Below, piece by piece: positions 23,700 through 32,308 of a DNA stretch of 36,919 bases. The DNA comes from Betaproteobacteria bacterium (GTDB lineage: Bacteria > Pseudomonadota > Gammaproteobacteria > Burkholderiales > SG8-39). Every line of letters begins with the position of its first letter. The stretch's first letter is position 1. The notes under the pieces are model-generated. The model ran no database searches, had not been told where the DNA came from, and saw only the letters and a list, made by a program, of their open reading frames with translations. The DNA lies in NCBI GenBank assembly GCA_005881575.1, contig VBCA01000050.1, positions 1 to 36,919 of the forward strand, read 5' to 3'. Made by a program: the position numbers and the translations under genes.

Positions 23700-24374
23700 T
23701 TAAATCGAGCGCTCGCGACGCCGCGCGATCATGGAATCCAGCCTCTCCGCGAGGCCCTGCACGCCTTCGAGGTTGGGATTGACCGCGAGCGCGCGGCGGA
23801 AATACTCCAGCGCCTTCTCAGGCTGGTCGAGCTGCAGGTAGATCTGGCCGAAGCCGGAGAGAACTCCGAAGTGCTGCGGATTGCGCTTGATGACTTCGTC
23901 GCAATCCTTGAGCGAGCGCCGATATTCGCCGGCGAGGAAATACGCCGTGGCGCGCTTGTTCCAGCCCTCGGCGAAGCCGGGTTTGAGCTCGATGACGCGC
24001 GTGAACGTGGCGATCGCCTCGGGGAAGCGCTGCTCGCCCATCTGCGCGACTCCTTTGCCGAACAGATCGTCTACGCGGACGTCTCCCGACCGACTCCAGA
24101 CCGCCCACAGCGCTCGCTCCGCAACCGTGCGCACCCGTTCGTCCGCGTCGCGCAGCGCGGCGATCAGCGCGGGACCATCTTCCATCCGGCCCACGATCGC
24201 GAGGCCGAGCGCGCCGCGCCGGCGCTCGTCCGCGTCGGATTTCTTGAGAGCCGCGAGCGCCTCGGTCCGCGAAGGCCGCTCCGGCTGCGCCGCGGCCGGC
24301 ATCGCGGGCACCAGGCACGCGACGGCGAGAACCAGAAGCACCAGCCTTTTCATTGCGACCTTCGAGAGCTTCAT
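23700..24374 (-). CDS. Exported HEAT-TPR repeat protein
   Basis: A 224-aa protein with a signal peptide (RLVLLVLAVACLVPAMPAAA), then a HEAT-like segment (RRRGALGLAIVGRMEDGPALIAALRDADERVR), then three TPR units: DDLFGKGVAQMGEQRFPEAIATFTRVIELKP, AEGWNKRATAYFLAGEYRRSLKDCDEVIKRNP and VLSGFGQIYLQLDQPEKALEYFRRALAVNP. A periplasmic scaffold is likely. The ATG 24372-24374 follows GGGAGC; an alternative ATG lies seven codons later. It diverges from the TPR gene at 24457. Confidence 0.88.
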   Translation of the reverse strand: MKLSKVAMKRLVLLVLAVACLVPAMPAAAQPERPSRTEALAALKKSDADERRRGALGLAIVGRMEDGPALIAALRDADERVRTVAERALWAVWSRSGDVRVDDLFGKGVAQMGEQRFPEAIATFTRVIELKPGFAEGWNKRATAYFLAGEYRRSLKDCDEVIKRNPQHFGVLSGFGQIYLQLDQPEKALEYFRRALAVNPNLEGVQGLAERLDSMIARRRERSI

Positions 24375-24399
24375 CGGAATAAGCTCCCTTGCCCGATGG

Positions 24400-24426
24400 T
24401 TTACAGAGCGTCCGCTCTACTATAAT
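24400..24426 (+). promoter_or_regulatory. Candidate sigma-70 promoter of the plus-strand TPR gene
   Basis: TTTACA at 24400-24405 and a perfect TATAAT at 24421-24426, spaced 15 bp, lie about 30 bp before the start codon at 24457. The -10 match is exact; the -35 is near consensus but the spacing is short. Confidence 0.5.
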
Positions 24427-24456
24427 CCTCTCTGTGGTCAGACGAAAGGAGGCGCC

Positions 24457-24951
24457 ATGCGCAAGCTGCTGATTTCGGTCTTCGCCCTTCTGGCGGGCCT
24501 TGCTCCAGTCCCGGCCCTCCACGCTGCCGGAACGGATTCGGGCCCGGAGCCGAACGCGCGCCCCGTCGACCCCGATTACGAGAGCGGCAAGAAGGCGGTC
24601 GAAGCCGGGAACTGGAAAACGGCCCTCGACAGCTTCGAGCGGGTTGCCTCGCACGACCCGAACAACGCCGACGCGCAGAATTACCTCGGCTACGCCTGGC
24701 GCAAGTCGGGCAACCTCGACCTCGCGTTCAAGCACTACAACGAGGCGCTGCGTCTCAACCCCCGGCACAAGGGAGCGCACGAGTACATCGGCGAAGCCTA
24801 TCTGATGGTGAACAATCTTCCGAAGGCGGAGGAGCACCTCGCGCGGCTCGACAAGCTGTGCTTTTTTCCCTGCGAGGAATACAGGGAGCTGAAGAAGGCG
24901 GTCGAGGAATACAAGACCGCGAAGCAGGGCAGGGACAATTCCCGGCCGTGA
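24457..24951 (+). CDS. Secreted TPR protein
   Basis: A 164-aa protein. The signal peptide (MRKLLISVFALLAGLAPVPALHAAG) is followed by TPR motifs: YESGKKAVEAGNWKTALDSFERVASHDP, ADAQNYLGYAWRKSGNLDLAFKHYNEALRLNP and KGAHEYIGEAYLMVNNLPKAEEHLARLD. A CFFPC pair near residue 134 could form a disulfide or bind a metal. The ATG follows AAAGGAGG closely. It is divergent from another TPR gene and ends before a strong terminator. Confidence 0.9.
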   Translation: MRKLLISVFALLAGLAPVPALHAAGTDSGPEPNARPVDPDYESGKKAVEAGNWKTALDSFERVASHDPNNADAQNYLGYAWRKSGNLDLAFKHYNEALRLNPRHKGAHEYIGEAYLMVNNLPKAEEHLARLDKLCFFPCEEYRELKKAVEEYKTAKQGRDNSRP

Positions 24952-24972
24952 GTCCTCCGCGACCGCAAAACG

Positions 24973-24996
24973 AAACGCCCGGCAAGCCGGGCGTTT
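24973..24996. terminator. Bidirectional Rho-independent terminator
   Basis: AAACGCCCGGC (24973-24983) pairs with GCCGGGCGTTT (24986-24996), an 11-bp stem with A-tract on one side and TTTT on the other. It sits between the convergent TPR and SWIB genes and could end transcripts from both sides. Confidence 0.88.
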
Positions 24997-25044
24997 TCAT
25001 TTCCGGGTGCGCGTCCCGAGAAAATCCCGAGACGCGGCGGTTGC

Positions 25045-25308
25045 TTATTTGAGGTGTTTGCTGACGAGCTTGGTCATCTCGAACATCGTGACCTTGCCCC
25101 TGCCGCCGAAGACGGCCTTCAAGGCGTCGTCGGCATTGATCATGCGCCGGTTCTTCGAGTCCTGCAGCTTGTTTCGCTTGATATAAGCCCAGAGCTTCTT
25201 GGTCACTTCGGTGCGCGGTATCGCCTTGGAGCCCACCACTTCCGCCAGCATGGCGCTCGGGGTCATGGGTTTCATGAATGCTGCATTGGGTTTTCTCTTC
25301 TTGGCCAT
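25045..25308 (-). CDS. SWIB/MDM2-domain protein
   Basis: An 87-aa protein that is almost entirely one SWIB/MDM2 domain: AFMKPMTPSAMLAEVVGSKAIPRTEVTKKLWAYIKRNKLQDSKNRRMINADDALKAVFG. The domain is eukaryote-like but is widespread as a small single-domain protein in betaproteobacteria and chlamydiae, where it may bind nucleoid proteins. Basic start MAKKRKP. The ATG follows GGAGAG. It is a single-gene unit ending at a shared terminator. Confidence 0.93.
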   Translation of the reverse strand: MAKKRKPNAAFMKPMTPSAMLAEVVGSKAIPRTEVTKKLWAYIKRNKLQDSKNRRMINADDALKAVFGGRGKVTMFEMTKLVSKHLK

Positions 25309-25496
25309 CGTATATCTCTCCTCTTCAATACGAGCTGTTTGGGTGACGCCGCACGGGGGGTACGGGCAACGCGAGAGTGCGTCAATCAGAGGGAAATGTC
25401 AACCACCCGGAGAAACTCCGGCCCGGCCGGGGGATCGCTTCGCTATAATCAGAGACCCGTTTTCCCTGACAATTCCCTGTCACCCCGGCGAGCGCC

Positions 25497-26675
25497 GTGG
25501 AACCCGCCAAAAAAAACGTCGCCGTCCTCGCCGCCTGCCAGGCGCTGCTGTTCACGAACAACTCCACGGCGATTGCGCTGAACGGCCTAGCCGGCTATGC
25601 GCTCGCGGCGAACAAGGCCTTGGCGACGCTCCCGGTCACCGCGTGGGTCATCGGCGGGGCGCTCTCCACCCTTCCGGCCTCGCTTCTGATGAAGCGAATC
25701 GGCCGGCGTTCCGGCTTTACCGTCGGTGCTCTGACGGGGATGGTCGGCGCGGCGATCTGCTCGTTCGCCCTGTATCTCGAGAGCTTCTGGCTTTTCTGCT
25801 TCGGCACGATGGTGTTCGGCGTGTACAACGCCGCGGCGCAGTACTACCGGTTCGCGGCAGCGGACGTCGCAAGCGCCGATTTCAAGGCGAAGGCGATCTC
25901 CCTCGTGCTCGCAGGCGGCCTGGTAGGAGGGATCGTCGGCCCGGAGACGAGCAAGTTCACGGTCGATTTACTCCAAACGCACTATCTAGGCGCGTACCTG
26001 TCCCTGATCGGATTCCTGGTGCTCGTCGTGCTGGCGCTGCAATGGCTCGACATCCCGGTGCCGGCGGCCGCCGCGCACAAGGAATCGACGCGACCGCTCG
26101 GACAAATCATGGCGCAGCCGGTCTTCGTGGTCGCAGTGCTCGCGGCTGCGGGCGCCTACGGCGTGATGAACCTGCTCATGACCGCGACGCCGCTCGCGAT
26201 GGGCTTGTGCGGCCATCCGTATGCGGCAGCGGCCACCGTGATCGGCTGGCACGTCATCGGCATGTTCGGGCCGTCGTTTTTCACCGGCTCGCTCATCAAG
26301 CGCTTCGGAGTGCTGCAGGTGATGGCCGCGGGAGCCCTAGTCCTCTACGTCGTGGTGGCGATCGCGCTGTCGGGCGTCAGCGTTGCGCACTTCTGGTTCG
26401 CGCTCTTGCTGCTCGGCGTCGGCTGGAATTTCCTCTACATCGGCGGCACGACACTCATCACCGAAGCGTGCACTCCGCCCGAGCGCGCCAAGACCCAGGG
26501 CGCAAACGACCTGATCATCTTCGTCGTGATGGCCGCTTCTTCGTTCGGTTCCGGCCTGCTCCTGGAGAAGAGCGGCTGGCAAATGCTCAACTATCTCGCG
26601 CTGCCGTTTGTCACCGCGGCGGCCATCGCGGTGCTGTGGCTCCTCGCCCGGCGCCGCGTGGCGGCCGGCGTATGA
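25497..26675 (+). CDS. Major facilitator superfamily transporter
   Basis: A 392-aa membrane protein with about 12 hydrophobic segments. The MFS loop motif between helices 2 and 3 is LMKRIGRRSGF. The middle loop is near LDIPVPAAAAHKESTRPLG. The gene starts with GTG at 25497; upstream in-frame sequence overlaps non-coding DNA. Substrate is unknown. Its TGA overlaps the ATG of the esterase gene (ATGA at 26672-26675), so they are translated together. Confidence 0.9.
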   Translation: MEPAKKNVAVLAACQALLFTNNSTAIALNGLAGYALAANKALATLPVTAWVIGGALSTLPASLLMKRIGRRSGFTVGALTGMVGAAICSFALYLESFWLFCFGTMVFGVYNAAAQYYRFAAADVASADFKAKAISLVLAGGLVGGIVGPETSKFTVDLLQTHYLGAYLSLIGFLVLVVLALQWLDIPVPAAAAHKESTRPLGQIMAQPVFVVAVLAAAGAYGVMNLLMTATPLAMGLCGHPYAAAATVIGWHVIGMFGPSFFTGSLIKRFGVLQVMAAGALVLYVVVAIALSGVSVAHFWFALLLLGVGWNFLYIGGTTLITEACTPPERAKTQGANDLIIFVVMAASSFGSGLLLEKSGWQMLNYLALPFVTAAAIAVLWLLARRRVAAGV

Positions 26676-27646
26676 CGGTGGCGGACCAGGCAAGGCTCGA
26701 TCCCCAGGCCCGCGCGTTGATCGAGCGCATCGCCGCCTCCGGCGCGCCCCCGCTGCATACCCTCTCCCCGGGTGAGGCGCGCCGGGTCTATCGCGAGTCG
26801 CGCGCGGCGCTTGCACCGGCTGCGCCCCACGTCGCGGAAATCCGCGAGCTTTCGGTTTCCGGGTCGGCGCCTGCCTTGCGCGCGCGCCTCTACCGTCCGC
26901 GCTCGGGGGAAGAATCGCTTCCCGGCGTGGTGTATTTCCACGGCGGCGGCTTCATCTACGGCGACATCGACACGCACGATGCCGTGTGCCGCGGCATCGC
27001 GCAGAGCACGCCCTGCGCGGTGGTGTCGGTGGATTACCGTCTTGCGCCCGAGAACAAATTTCCCGCCGCGGCGGAGGACGCGTATCGCGCGACCGTCTGG
27101 GCGTCGGCAGGGTGCGCTGCGCTCGGCATCGATCCCGCGCGCCTGGTGGTCGCCGGCGACAGCGCGGGCGGCAACCTCGCGGCGGTGACGGCGCTGACGG
27201 CGCGCGATGCCGGCGGTCCCGCCATCGCCATGCAGGTCCTGATTTACCCCACCACCGATTTCTCGAGCGAGGCGGAATCGATCGCGCGCTTCGATTCGGG
27301 CTACCTCCTCACGCGCGAGAGCATCCGCTGGGTGAAGCGCAGCTACCTGCGCGATGAGCGCGACGCCGAGGACTGGCGCGCCTCGCCCCTGAGGGCGCGC
27401 GATTTCTCCGGACTGCCGGCCGCCTACATCATCACCGCCGGATTCGACCCGTTGCGCGACGAGGGGCGGGCCTACGCCGATCGACTCGCGCAGGCGGGAG
27501 TTTCCGTCACGCAGGAATCCCTCGAAGGACAGGTGCACGGGTTTCTCGTGATGGGCGGGGCGCTCGCGGCGGCGGGCCACGCGATCCAGCGCATCGGCCA
27601 GATGATGCGGACGCACTTCGGAATCACGCCCCGCATCCGGCCCTGA
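26672..27646 (+). CDS. HSL-family esterase/lipase
   Basis: A 324-aa alpha/beta hydrolase of the hormone-sensitive-lipase (type IV) family. Oxyanion motif HGGGF is at 90-94, the nucleophile elbow GDSAGG at 162-167 (Ser164), the Asp in TAGFDPLRDEGRAYA near 267 and the His in GQVHGFLVMG near 297. VDYRLAPENKFPAA is diagnostic. It probably cleaves short-chain esters in the cytoplasm. Coupled by ATGA overlap with the upstream MFS gene, which may import its substrate. Confidence 0.95.
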   Translation: MTVADQARLDPQARALIERIAASGAPPLHTLSPGEARRVYRESRAALAPAAPHVAEIRELSVSGSAPALRARLYRPRSGEESLPGVVYFHGGGFIYGDIDTHDAVCRGIAQSTPCAVVSVDYRLAPENKFPAAAEDAYRATVWASAGCAALGIDPARLVVAGDSAGGNLAAVTALTARDAGGPAIAMQVLIYPTTDFSSEAESIARFDSGYLLTRESIRWVKRSYLRDERDAEDWRASPLRARDFSGLPAAYIITAGFDPLRDEGRAYADRLAQAGVSVTQESLEGQVHGFLVMGGALAAAGHAIQRIGQMMRTHFGITPRIRP

Positions 27647-27680
27647 ACGGCGTAGAATTGCACGAGCTTTCCGGCCGAGC

Positions 27681-29768
27681 ATGCAAGCCCCCGTCAAACC
27701 CGCCGAACGCAAGATCGTGCGTGCCGCCTGCCCGCACGACTGCCCCGACACCTGCGCCATGAAGATCACCGTCGAGAACGGCGTCGCCGTGAAAGTGGAA
27801 GGCGCTAAAGACCATCCCTTCACCGCCGGCACTCTCTGCACCAAGGTGGCGCGGTATCTGGAGCGCACCTACAGCAAGGACCGGGTGCTCTTTCCGCAGA
27901 AGAGAATCGGTCCGAAGGGCAAGGGCGAGTTCGCGCGCATTTCCTGGGACGAGGCGCTAGCTACGATCGCCGAAAAGTTCCGCGCGATCGAGGCCGAGGA
28001 CCCCCAAGGCATCCTGCCCTACGACTATGCGGGCACCATGGGCTACGTGCAGTGGCATTCGATGGGCAGGCGCTTCTTCAACAGGCTCGGCGCCTCGCGC
28101 CTGGACCGCACCATCTGCTCCTCCGCGGGCAAGGCGGGGATGTTGATCACGCTCGGAGGCTCGTTCGGCATGGATCCGGAAAGGTTCGACGAGGCGAAGC
28201 TCATCCTCGTCTGGGGCTCCAACCCGATCGTCTCGAACCTGCACCTGTGGTCGCGCGTGCAGGAGGCGAAGCGCCGCGGCGCGAAGCTCGTGGCGATCGA
28301 CCCCTACCGCAGCCTTTCGGCCGAAAAATGCCACGAGCACCTCGCCCTGCTGCCCGGCACCGACGCGGCGCTCGCGCTCGGGATGATGCACGTCATCATC
28401 GGCGAGGGCCGCCACGACGCGGATTACGTCGAGAGATACACGCTCGGTTTCGAGGCGCTCGCCCGGCGCGTGAAGGAATATCCGCCGCGCAAGGTCGCGG
28501 AGATCACCGGCCTGCCCGCCGAAAAAATAATCGCGCTCGCCCGGGAATACGCCGCGACGCGTCCCGCGGCGATCCGTCTCAACTACGGACTGCAGCGCCA
28601 CGCGGGAGGGGGCATGGCGGTGAGGAACATCCTGTGCCTCCCAGCGCTCACGGGCGCATGGCGCGATCCCGCCGGCGGGGCGGTGTTGAGCACGAGCGGG
28701 TTCTTCGGCATGAACGACGCGAAGCTCGAGCGGCCCGACCTGCTCGGGCTCTCCAGGTGCCCGAACCCGCGCACGATCAACATGGTGGCGATCGCGGATG
28801 CGCTGCTCGAAGCGAAGCCGCCGATCCGCGCGCTCTACGTGTACAACTCCAACCCGGTCGCGGTCGCGCCCGATTCGGCGAAGGTGGTGAGGGGTTTTTC
28901 CCGTGAGGACCTCTTCACCGTGGTGCACGAGCAATTCGCGACCGACACCTGCGACTACGCCGACATCGTCCTGCCGGCAACCACGCAGCTCGAGCACCAC
29001 GATGTGCACACGGCCTACGGGCACCTGTACGTCGTCGCGAACAGCCCGGCGATCGCGCCGTTGGGCGAATCCCTCCCAAACAGCGAGGCGTTCAGGCGCC
29101 TTGCCGCGCGCATGGGTTTCGCCGAGGAGTGCTTCAGGGACTCCGACGAGGACCTCTGCCGCCAGGCGCTCGAGTCGTCGCACCCGCGCATGCGGGGAAT
29201 GGAGTGGGACTCGCTCAAGGAGAAGGGCTGGCGGCGATTGAACGTTCCCGAGCGCTTCGCCCCGTTCGCGCAGGGCAACTTCGGAACGCCCTCGGGGAAG
29301 TGCGAGTTCTACAGCGAAACGGCCAAGGGCCTGGGCATGGATCCGCTCCCGACCTATATCGCCCCGCGCGAGTCGGCGCAGTCGAACCCGGCGCTCGCGA
29401 AAAAGTTCCCGCTCGCGATCATCTCGCCGCCGAACCGGCACTTCCTCAATTCGTCCTTCGCCAACATGCCCTTCGCGATCGCCGAAGCCAAAGAGCCCGG
29501 CCTCGAAATCCATCCCAGGGACGCCGCCGCCCGGGGGATAGCGAACGGCGACGCGGTGCGCATCTTCAACGACCGCGGCTCGCTCACCGCCAGGGCGCGC
29601 GTCAGCGACAAGGCGCGGGAAGGAGTCGTGGTGGCGCTCTCGGTGTGGTGGAGGAAGCTCACCGCCGATCGCAAGAACGCCAACGAGCTGACCTCGCAGG
29701 CGCTCACCGACATCGGCAAAGGCGCGACGTTCTACGACTGCCTGGTCGACGTTGCGCGAATCCGGTAG
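27681..29768 (+). CDS. Molybdopterin-dependent oxidoreductase with [4Fe-4S] site
   Basis: A 695-aa member of the DMSO-reductase superfamily. The cluster motif uses Cys17, 21, 25 and 53 (CPHDCPDTC...CTK). RISWDEALATIAEKF and TICSSAGKAG (with Cys146) follow, then GANPIVSN-like WGSNPIVSNLH, the molybdopterin-guanine-dinucleotide domain, and the C-terminal MoPterin-dinucleotide binding part. There is no Tat signal, so it is probably cytoplasmic. It lacks the FeS and membrane partners of DMSO reductase. Many such stand-alone proteins are annotated as formate-dehydrogenase-like, but the substrate cannot be read from sequence. The ATG at 27681 has a weak upstream region. Confidence 0.93.
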   Translation: MQAPVKPAERKIVRAACPHDCPDTCAMKITVENGVAVKVEGAKDHPFTAGTLCTKVARYLERTYSKDRVLFPQKRIGPKGKGEFARISWDEALATIAEKFRAIEAEDPQGILPYDYAGTMGYVQWHSMGRRFFNRLGASRLDRTICSSAGKAGMLITLGGSFGMDPERFDEAKLILVWGSNPIVSNLHLWSRVQEAKRRGAKLVAIDPYRSLSAEKCHEHLALLPGTDAALALGMMHVIIGEGRHDADYVERYTLGFEALARRVKEYPPRKVAEITGLPAEKIIALAREYAATRPAAIRLNYGLQRHAGGGMAVRNILCLPALTGAWRDPAGGAVLSTSGFFGMNDAKLERPDLLGLSRCPNPRTINMVAIADALLEAKPPIRALYVYNSNPVAVAPDSAKVVRGFSREDLFTVVHEQFATDTCDYADIVLPATTQLEHHDVHTAYGHLYVVANSPAIAPLGESLPNSEAFRRLAARMGFAEECFRDSDEDLCRQALESSHPRMRGMEWDSLKEKGWRRLNVPERFAPFAQGNFGTPSGKCEFYSETAKGLGMDPLPTYIAPRESAQSNPALAKKFPLAIISPPNRHFLNSSFANMPFAIAEAKEPGLEIHPRDAAARGIANGDAVRIFNDRGSLTARARVSDKAREGVVVALSVWWRKLTADRKNANELTSQALTDIGKGATFYDCLVDVARIR

Positions 29769-29782
29769 CGAAGGGCCCGGAG

Positions 29783-30427
29783 ATGGCGTCGGCGCAGCAG
29801 ATCAAGCCCGGAATCAAGGATGCTTTGATCGTCGTCGACGTGCAGAACGACTTTTGCCCCGGCGGCCGGCTCGCCGTGCAGAAAGGCGACGAGGTGGTGC
29901 CGCTCGTGAATGCGTTCGCCGGGCGCTTCGAGAACGTCGTCCTGACGCAGGACTGGCATCCGCCGGGCCATCGATCGTTCGCAACCTCGCACCCGGGCAG
30001 CAAGCCCTTCGATTCGGTGCGGCTCGCCTACGGCGAGCAGGTGCTCTGGCCCGATCACTGCGTGCAGGGGACGGACGGCGCGGCCCTGCACAAGGACCTT
30101 TCAGTTCCCCACGCGCAGCTCGTCCTGCGCAAAGGCCACCACAGGGACGTGGACAGCTACTCGGCATTTCTCGAGGCCGACCGCAAGACCCGCACCGGGC
30201 TCGAGGGCTACCTCGAGGAGCGCCGCATCAAGCGCGTGTTCGTCTGCGGGCTCGCGACCGATTTTTGCGTGGCGTGGACGGCGCTCGACGCGCGCAAGCT
30301 CGGTTTTGCCGCGCTGATCGTCGAGGACGCCTGCCGCGCGATCGACATGCAGGGCTCGCTCGCCGCGGCCTGGGAAAAAATGAAGAAAGCCGGCGTGAAG
30401 AGCATCCAGTCCGGCGGCATCGCGTAG
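29783..30427 (+). CDS. pncA: Nicotinamidase
   Basis: A 214-aa isochorismatase-fold amidase converting nicotinamide to nicotinate for NAD salvage. Catalytic triad: Asp19 (VVDVQNDFCPGG), Lys117 (LRKGHH) and Cys162 (GLATDFCV). Metal-site residues fit TQDWHPPGH (Asp57, His59, His63). WPDHCVQGTDGA is also conserved. The 14-nt gap from the molybdo gene suggests one transcript. Length and motifs are normal. Confidence 0.95.
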   Translation: MASAQQIKPGIKDALIVVDVQNDFCPGGRLAVQKGDEVVPLVNAFAGRFENVVLTQDWHPPGHRSFATSHPGSKPFDSVRLAYGEQVLWPDHCVQGTDGAALHKDLSVPHAQLVLRKGHHRDVDSYSAFLEADRKTRTGLEGYLEERRIKRVFVCGLATDFCVAWTALDARKLGFAALIVEDACRAIDMQGSLAAAWEKMKKAGVKSIQSGGIA

Positions 30428-30435
30428 GAGGCCTC

Positions 30436-30822
30436 ATGGCGATCCAGGGAATGAATCACTTCAACGTGCTCACCGACAAGCTCGCGGCGACGCGCTCGTT
30501 CTACGTCGGGGTTCTCGGCTTCACCGAGGGACCGCGGCCCCCGCTCGACTTCGGCGGCGCGTGGCTGTACGCGGGCGGCCAGCCCATCCTGCATGTCTCC
30601 GAGGGAAAAGTGCCCGCGGACCCGGCCGGGGTGCTGGACCATCTCGCGTTCAGCGCCACCGACCTGAAGGGCACGGTGGCGAGGCTCAAGGCGAGCGGGA
30701 TAAAGTTCACGCTGCGCCGCCAGGTGGGTGTCGGAACGTGGCAGATTTTTTGTCACGATCCCTGTGGCGCCAAGGTCGAGCTCGATTTCTCGCCCGAGGA
30801 GTCCGCACCCGCGGACACATGA
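30436..30822 (+). CDS. VOC-family (glyoxalase/bleomycin-resistance-like) protein
   Basis: A 128-aa protein of the vicinal-oxygen-chelate fold. It opens MAIQGMNHFNVLTDKLAATRSFYVGVLGF, with the metal His at 8, then VLDHLAFSATDLKGTVARLKASGI, and ends IFCHDPCGAKVELDF with the final Glu ligand. Fold and metal site fit glyoxalase, dioxygenase or epimerase subfamilies; the reaction is not determined. The ATG follows GGAGG. Eight bases separate it from pncA. Confidence 0.9.
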   Translation: MAIQGMNHFNVLTDKLAATRSFYVGVLGFTEGPRPPLDFGGAWLYAGGQPILHVSEGKVPADPAGVLDHLAFSATDLKGTVARLKASGIKFTLRRQVGVGTWQIFCHDPCGAKVELDFSPEESAPADT

Positions 30823-30850
30823 ACTCAGGATCCGATTTGGAGAAACAGTA

Positions 30851-31876
30851 ATGGATGAGCAGCGCAGAAGTTTCTTGAAGAAAACAGGTGCGGCGGGCGT
30901 CGTCGCGCTCGCCGCAGGCGCGTCGGCGCCGGAATCCTCCCTTGCGCAGGGTGCCGGTCCGGGCGCGGCCCCCGGCTCGCCCGCGGCGCCGAAAAGGATG
31001 ACTTTCGTCACCCTGCGCACTGGCGACGCCTACGGCCTGGGCGTGAAGACCGACCTGGGCATTCTCGACGTGACCAAGACTGCGAAATTCCTCCGCAGCC
31101 CCGCGCCGACCACGATCGAGGATCTCATCCGCCGCGGCGACAGGGGACTCACCGAGCTCGTCAAGGTGGCTCTCGCGCGCAGGACCCCGGGGTTTTTCGT
31201 CGCAGAGGACCGCACCGAGTTCGGGCCGTGCGTGACCAACCCGGAGAAGATCCTCTGCGTCGGCGTGAACTACGCGAGGCACGCGCGCGAGATGGGCGCG
31301 ACGCCGCCCAAGGAGCCGGTGTTCTTCAACAAGTTCAACAATGCGCTCAACGCCCATCAGGGCACGGTGCGCGTGTCGGCGGTGCCCGCCGAGCGCTTCG
31401 ACTACGAGTCCGAGCTCGTCATCGTCATGGGGAAAAAAACCCGCAACGTCAGCCAGGCCGAGGCGCTTTCCTACGTGTTCGGCTACTGCATCGGGCACGA
31501 CTTCACCGCGCGCGACCTGCAGTCGCGCTCGAGCCAGTGGATGATCGGCAAGACCTGCGACGGCTTCGGGCTGCTCGGACCCTACCTCGTGACCGCGGAC
31601 CAGATTCCCGATCCGAACAACCTCAAGATAGAAGGCACGGTGAACGGAGAAGTGCGCCAGTCCTCGAACACGAGCGACATGGTGCATAACTGCGCGACGA
31701 TCATCAGTTACGCCTCGACGCTGATGACGCTCCTGCCCGGCGACGTCATCTACACCGGCACTCCGGAGGGCGTGATCGCGGGCTATCCCAAGGAGAAACA
31801 GCTGTGGCTCAAGCCCGGTGACAGGCTGACCACGACGATCGAGAAGCTGGGCACACTGCGGTTCGCCCTCGCCTGA
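30851..31876 (+). CDS. Tat-exported fumarylacetoacetate-hydrolase-family protein
   Basis: A 341-aa protein whose first residues MDEQRRSFLKKTGAAGVVALAAG form a clear twin-arginine signal, cleaved near SLAQ. The C-terminal FAH domain has the metal ligands Glu186, Glu188 (YESELV) and Asp217 (GHDFTARD), then GKTCDGFGLLGPYLV and YTGTPEGVI, all standard for FAH hydrolases, hydratases and isomerases. Most FAH proteins are cytoplasmic, so export is unusual. It starts 28 nt after the VOC gene, with GGAG just ahead. The 36 nt that follow hold a run of T's but no stem. Confidence 0.9.
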   Translation: MDEQRRSFLKKTGAAGVVALAAGASAPESSLAQGAGPGAAPGSPAAPKRMTFVTLRTGDAYGLGVKTDLGILDVTKTAKFLRSPAPTTIEDLIRRGDRGLTELVKVALARRTPGFFVAEDRTEFGPCVTNPEKILCVGVNYARHAREMGATPPKEPVFFNKFNNALNAHQGTVRVSAVPAERFDYESELVIVMGKKTRNVSQAEALSYVFGYCIGHDFTARDLQSRSSQWMIGKTCDGFGLLGPYLVTADQIPDPNNLKIEGTVNGEVRQSSNTSDMVHNCATIISYASTLMTLLPGDVIYTGTPEGVIAGYPKEKQLWLKPGDRLTTTIEKLGTLRFALA

Positions 31877-31912
31877 TTTTTTTTCGACGACCGACAAATG
31901 GAGGAAACAAGC

Positions 31913-32308
31913 ATGAAGAAACTGACGATAGCGGCGGCTTTCGCCGCGGCGCTGGGGGCCGGAGTCGGCTTGCTCAATGCGCAGCAGCCCGGCTTCACGC
32001 GCACCGTCCTGCAGGACCAGGACCTCACGGCCCAGGGCCGGCACGCGGTCGTGGCCCGCGCGGAATTCGTTCCCGGCGGGCAAGCCGGACGCCACACGCA
32101 TCCCGGCGAGGAGCTCGGCTACGTCGTGTCAGGCACCCTGCAGCTCCTCGTGGACGGCCAGCCGCCGAAGACGCTCAAGGCGGGCGAGGTGTTCTTCGTC
32201 CCTGCCGGCGTGGTCCACGACGGCAAGAATGTCGGCAAGGGCAAGGCGGTCGTGCTCGCGACTTACGTCGTCGAGAAAGGCAAGCCGGTCGCGACAGCGA
32301 TTAAGTGA
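31913..32308 (+). CDS. Secreted cupin protein
   Basis: A 131-aa protein with signal peptide MKKLTIAAAFAAALGAGVGLLNA and one cupin barrel. Metal-site residues lie in GRHTHPGEELGYVVSGTL (two His and a Glu) and in FFVPAGVVHDGKN (a late His). The start is ATG 31913, after GGAGGA. It is close behind the exported FAH gene and may act with it in the periplasm on small organic acids. Its TGA overlaps the GTG of the next gene. Confidence 0.92.
   Translation: MKKLTIAAAFAAALGAGVGLLNAQQPGFTRTVLQDQDLTAQGRHAVVARAEFVPGGQAGRHTHPGEELGYVVSGTLQLLVDGQPPKTLKAGEVFFVPAGVVHDGKNVGKGKAVVLATYVVEKGKPVATAIK

Noticed and set aside
27957..29513. Minus-strand frame of 518 codons opposite the molybdo-enzyme
   Set aside because: Shadow frame; the plus strand has a full molybdopterin oxidoreductase.
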